Shown here: piece after piece, positions 60,542-64,000 of the stretch
Position numbering within the stretch: position 1 is the stretch's first letter
How the letters are laid out: each line of letters opens with the position of its first letter
Assembly (NCBI RefSeq): GCF_007655135.1
Contig: NC_045132.1
Coordinates: 28,263,255-28,327,254 of the forward strand
Origin: Punica granatum
Taxonomy: Eukaryota; Streptophyta; Magnoliopsida; Myrtales; Lythraceae
Direction of reading: 5' to 3'
Length of the DNA: 64,000 nucleotides
Translations under genes and position numbers: made by a program
The notes under the pieces: generated by a model
Database searches by the model: none
What the model was told of the DNA's origin: nothing
Seen by the model: only the letters and a program-made list of their open reading frames with translations

Positions 60542-63500
60542 ATGGTCCGTGGCAGTGGAAGCACTTTTAGCACAGTGGATGTGGTTATGTATCATAGTGG
60601 AAAGTTTGTTGGAGACCCCATTTTGCGATATGAAAGTGGTGTTGTGGAAGTGAAGAAGGACGAAAACATAGGGCTTTTAGATATGCTTGGGAACATATAT
60701 AGAACCAAACCCATTGTCTTATTTTAGGGTAAAATCTAATCTTTAGTGATTTGGATATTGGGCTTGAACCTCTAGCTAGTGATGATGATGCAAGATTATT
60801 GTTTAATATACTTGCAGAAGTTATTGAGCCCATAGAAAGGTTCATTTGTACTTTGAGCACAATGTAGCAGATGTCCTTGAAGAAATTTCCTTAGATGAGG
60901 TTAGAGAGCTCGAGAGAAAGAGAATGCAAGAGGAAGGTGATCAGGAAGAGGACACTACAGATGACAGCAGCTACAAGTTAGGACCGGATGACAATAATTC
61001 AAACGAGTTTGATGAGAGAAGAGTTGAGTCAGGTGGAGGTGAAGGAGTAGAAAGATCTGAAGGAGGAGTGCAAGGAGGTGAAGCAAGCACATAGTCTGGG
61101 AAGAGAATGAAGAGAAAGTCCAAGGATAAATTTAGCTATTCAACCTCCAAATCCATTAAGAAAAAAAGGATATAAGAGCGAAGGAAGGTTCAATGACAGG
61201 ACTGCTGCTGAAAAGGAGAACATGTTTGTGGGTACTTTTAGCTGTGCACAGGAGATGGAATGAAGTACTGCAAATGGAACATACACAACTCCTGTTACAT
61301 CCTCATTTGCTGCTGCTGGTGCATTTACATATGCTGCCAACCTTGAAGAAGAACAAATATGTGAGGGTTATAAAACAGATGAGATGAAGTCAATCCATGA
61401 TGAAGATTAAGACAATGAGAATATAAGGTATCCATGTTTCAACCTAGAAGATGAAAGTATTGTTGTTATCACTAAATTAATGGAGTTTGAGAGTTTGGAG
61501 CAGTTCAAGAGTGTTGTGAGAGATTTGAATATTTTTATTGGGGGGAAGTTGATTTTGTGAAAAATGATAGTGAGAGGGCCAGGGCTCTGTGTGTTGAGAG
61601 GGATGTGGGCAGTAACGATAAGGGATGTCTTTGGGCCACATTATGCTTAGAAAACAAGGTAACTAAAGTCTTCCAAGCGAAGACTTTCTACAACACACAT
61701 GTGCTAGAAGGATGACCAACAAGCTTGCAACAAGGGAGTGGATAACCCCTAAGTTGGTCTCACATCCAACCAGACATAATTGGACAGGTAGAATATGACT
61801 ACATGATCCACATGTATGGAGTAAAGATGAATGATGCTATCGTATTTAGAGCTCTGAAATTGGCTCATGAAATCTGTGAAGGCCAAGAGAAGGAGCAATA
61901 TGCAAAATTACGTGATTATGCTAATGAGCTATTAAAGAAAAATCATGGGTCAACTATTGGCTTGTAATTTACATTATACACTCATGAGTTTAGAATGTAT
62001 ATCTGTTTGGAAGCTTGCAAAATGGGCTTTTTGACTAGGTGTAGACTCATGATTGGCTTGGATGACCGCTTCCGAGTCAGGATAAGAACAACTCATTTTA
62101 TGTGATGGCATACGATATTGTAGATTTGGTTTTTGGAAAACTTAGTGAATGGTCTGGGAGATCCAGTGGAAAAGGGATTCACTTTCATCTATGATAGACA
62201 AAGGGTAATCCATTGCTACAAGTTACTTGTCCTTCACATGGATATAATAATATCCTTTAGGTGCTTATGCTGGTAACTTATTTGCATTAATTCATTCATT
62301 TCTCATACAAGGACTAGATAATCCTTTGGAGTTAGTTTGTCATAGTGCACTACATATATATTGTTGCAGACAAATCTTTGCTAACTTCATAAAGAAATTT
62401 AACATCACAGAGTATGAAAGAACATTCTGGGTATATGCTAAGGAAATAACACAACATCATTTTGCTGAAGTTATGATGGTGTTTGAGAGGCTGAATAAGG
62501 GTGCTGCAAAGTGGCTGAATGACATCCCTACAGATAGATTGAGCATGTTAGCCTTTGATACTATGCGTAAGAATTAGGCAGTGACATCAAATTTGTGTGA
62601 GCAGTTCAATGGGACAATCTTCAAATATAGGGGTAAGCCCATGATTACGATACTTGAATGTGTAAGGATGTATATCGCTATCAAGATGGTGAAGACACAG
62701 GCTTTGATTGCCTAGAGCCAATGACCCTTCTGCAAACAAAGTCCAAATTAAGCTTGATAAACTACAGTAAAAGGCAATTTATTGGACTCCTCACTGGTCA
62801 AGGGATCCCAATAGGACAAAGTTTAAGGTAACTTGTCCTCCCCATTCAAAATGTGCTGTTGACTTAAGGAAATGATTTGCTCATGCATATCTTGGGAGTT
62901 GTTTGGCATTCCATGCGAGCATGTCCTTGCTTGCATCAACCAAAATGGTAAAAAAAACTAAACAATTTGTCCATAGGTGGCTAAATAAGGAGACCAATAA
63001 CAAAATATACTCTAACTACATTAATCCTGTAGTGAGTGAGACAATTTGGAAGAGATTTGGCTTTGACCATATCCAACCTCCCATTGTGAAGAGAAAATCA
63101 GGCAAACAAAAGACTAAGGGAAAGAAGACATCAGAAGAAGATGCTAATCCTCACAAGATGAAAATGAAGCTTGGCCTTCTTAGGTGCTTGAGGTGCAAAC
63201 ACTTTAAACATAAGAAGAGTAGTTGCAAGGCCAACTTAGGTGATGGGGACTCAGCTGCTACTACTGAGGAAGCAAGGCCATATCATGTGCTAGGTGATGG
63301 GGACTCAGTTGCCGTAAGTGATGGTGCAAATAATGCATCAACTGCTTCTGCTGAGGAAGCTAGACAATCTCATGTGCTAGGTGATGGGGACTTAACTGCT
63401 GCAGGTGATGGTGTAAATGATGCATTAACTGCAGCTTAAGAAGAACATTTTAGTCCCATCCTACCTCAATTTGAACCTTAAACAGCACAACCCTCACAGA

Positions 63501-63831
63501 CTGACTATTACACCACACGTAAACAAGTTCACTTTTTTTTTTAAAAAAAATTTAAGAATGACAATATTGAATGGATTAATTTGGTCCTCCTAATTTTATT
63601 TTGATTAATGTATAGAGTACCTGGAAATACTTTCCCTTTGTAGAAGACCTTGTCATCATGAAGGTCACCTTTTTAGGTGTAATTGCATTAAGACCACCTC
63701 CCGTGAGACCTAGCATGATACCTCATCCAAGAGCTCCTATTATAAGAGAAACCATTCAAGGTACCAGTGTAGGAATTGCTTAGAAGTTTGCAGCCTTCAT
63801 GAATGCAGGAGCACCAAGTCTTCCTCAATGA
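60542..63831 (+). pseudogene. Degenerate Mutator (MuDR-type) transposase gene
   Basis: This is a recognisable MULE transposase broken by stops and frameshifts. In order: an N-terminal module with VDVVMYHSGKFVGDPILRYE (60575-60650); an acidic region (60850-61090); the MuDR DNA-binding domain (about 61490-61960, with VKNDSERARALC, GCLWATLC and YAKLRDYANELLKKN); the transposase core (62320-62720, with ANFIKKFNITEYERTFW, KGAAKWLNDIP and SNLCEQFNGTIF); a SWIM-like GIPCEHVLACIN (about 62900-62935); YINPVVSETIWKRFGFDHIQ; and a CCHC knuckle CX2CX4HX4C (about 63190-63230). The tail holds imperfect repeats around VLGDGDS. Stops occur at least at 60725, 62575 and after 62710. The SWIM domain lacks its first Cys pair. 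It cannot encode an intact transposase. Confidence 0.85.
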
Positions 63832-63850
63832 TGACAATTGGCTTTTTAGG

Positions 63851-64000
63851 CTTTTAGGGTTTTAGGGTTTTAGGGTTTTAGGGGTTTTAGGGTTTTAGGG
63901 TTTTAGGGTTTTAGGGTTTTAGGGTTTTAGGGTTTTAGGGTTTTAGGGTTTTAGGGTTTTCAGGGTTTTAGGGTTTTAGGGTTTTAGGGTTTCAGGGTTT
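63851..64000 (+). repeat. TTTTAGGG telomere-like tandem array
   Basis: About 18 units of the 8-base motif TTTTAGGG run to the window end. There are a few variants (one with GGGG, one with TTTTCAGGG, one TTTCAGGG). The usual angiosperm telomere unit is 7 bases, TTTAGGG; the 8-base form is the Chlamydomonas-type unit. The G-rich strand points right. The array begins about 20 bases after the last transposase-like codons. The window is too short to tell an interstitial array from a chromosome end. Confidence 0.9.

Noticed and set aside
63851..64000. True chromosome end
   Set aside because: The window simply stops here. The repeat unit is not the usual plant form and variants are present, so a chromosome end cannot be claimed.
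1..64000. CRISPR arrays, operons, bacterial promoters or phage genes
   Set aside because: The window is plant nuclear DNA with spliced genes. No regular spaced repeats or bacterial features were seen.

Overview
The window is plant nuclear DNA, almost certainly from a eudicot. It is AT-rich outside genes, has plant-type GT-AG introns, and carries plant-specific families (EXO70 D clade, DUF4228/PADRE, LEA_2). It also holds plant transposon types: Mutator-like elements, TRIMs, a Ty3/gypsy LTR and tRNA-derived SINEs. I cannot name the species.

Layout. 1-1455: 3' part of an intronless EXO70D-type exocyst gene (+), cut by the window edge. 1456-8300: AT-rich spacer with a 1.1 kb Mutator-like element (3270-4370) that keeps a perfect 9-bp target duplication. 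8315-8875: a small PADRE/DUF4228 gene (+). 8876-17150: transposon-dense spacer with several SINEs, a foldback element, a TRIM carrying a U6 snRNA-like segment, and a Ty3/gypsy LTR. 17502-30462: the E3 ligase listerin, LTN1 (-), which I assembled as 16 exons and 1912 codons, with every exon phase agreeing. 30463-38860: a transposon zone with three long-inverted-repeat elements. 38859-39605: a LEA_2/NDR1-HIN1-like membrane protein (-). 42021-43816: a Mutator-like element that appears to have captured the first exon of a condensin CAP-G gene and was later hit by a TRIM. 45188-51943: SCC4/MAU2 cohesin loader (+), 12 exons, 720 codons, all phases agreeing. 54208-59359: a glycerophosphodiester phosphodiesterase like GDPD4 (-), 9 exons, 312 codons. 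59800-63831: a degenerate Mutator transposase gene. 63851-64000: an 8-bp TTTTAGGG telomere-like array running off the window.

The host genes are unrelated housekeeping genes (exocytosis, ribosome quality control, cohesin loading, lipid phosphodiester turnover). They are not an operon or cluster. The most unusual part is the transposon layer. A U6 snRNA body lies exactly between a TRIM LTR and a tRNA-iMet-type primer binding site. The LTRs of two different TRIMs carry a USE-plus-TATA arrangement with the spacing of plant U6 (Pol III) promoters. There is also a Pack-MULE-like gene capture with a 9-bp target duplication. Exon coordinates were derived by hand from splice signals, reading phase and remembered family sequences. 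No alignment was run.
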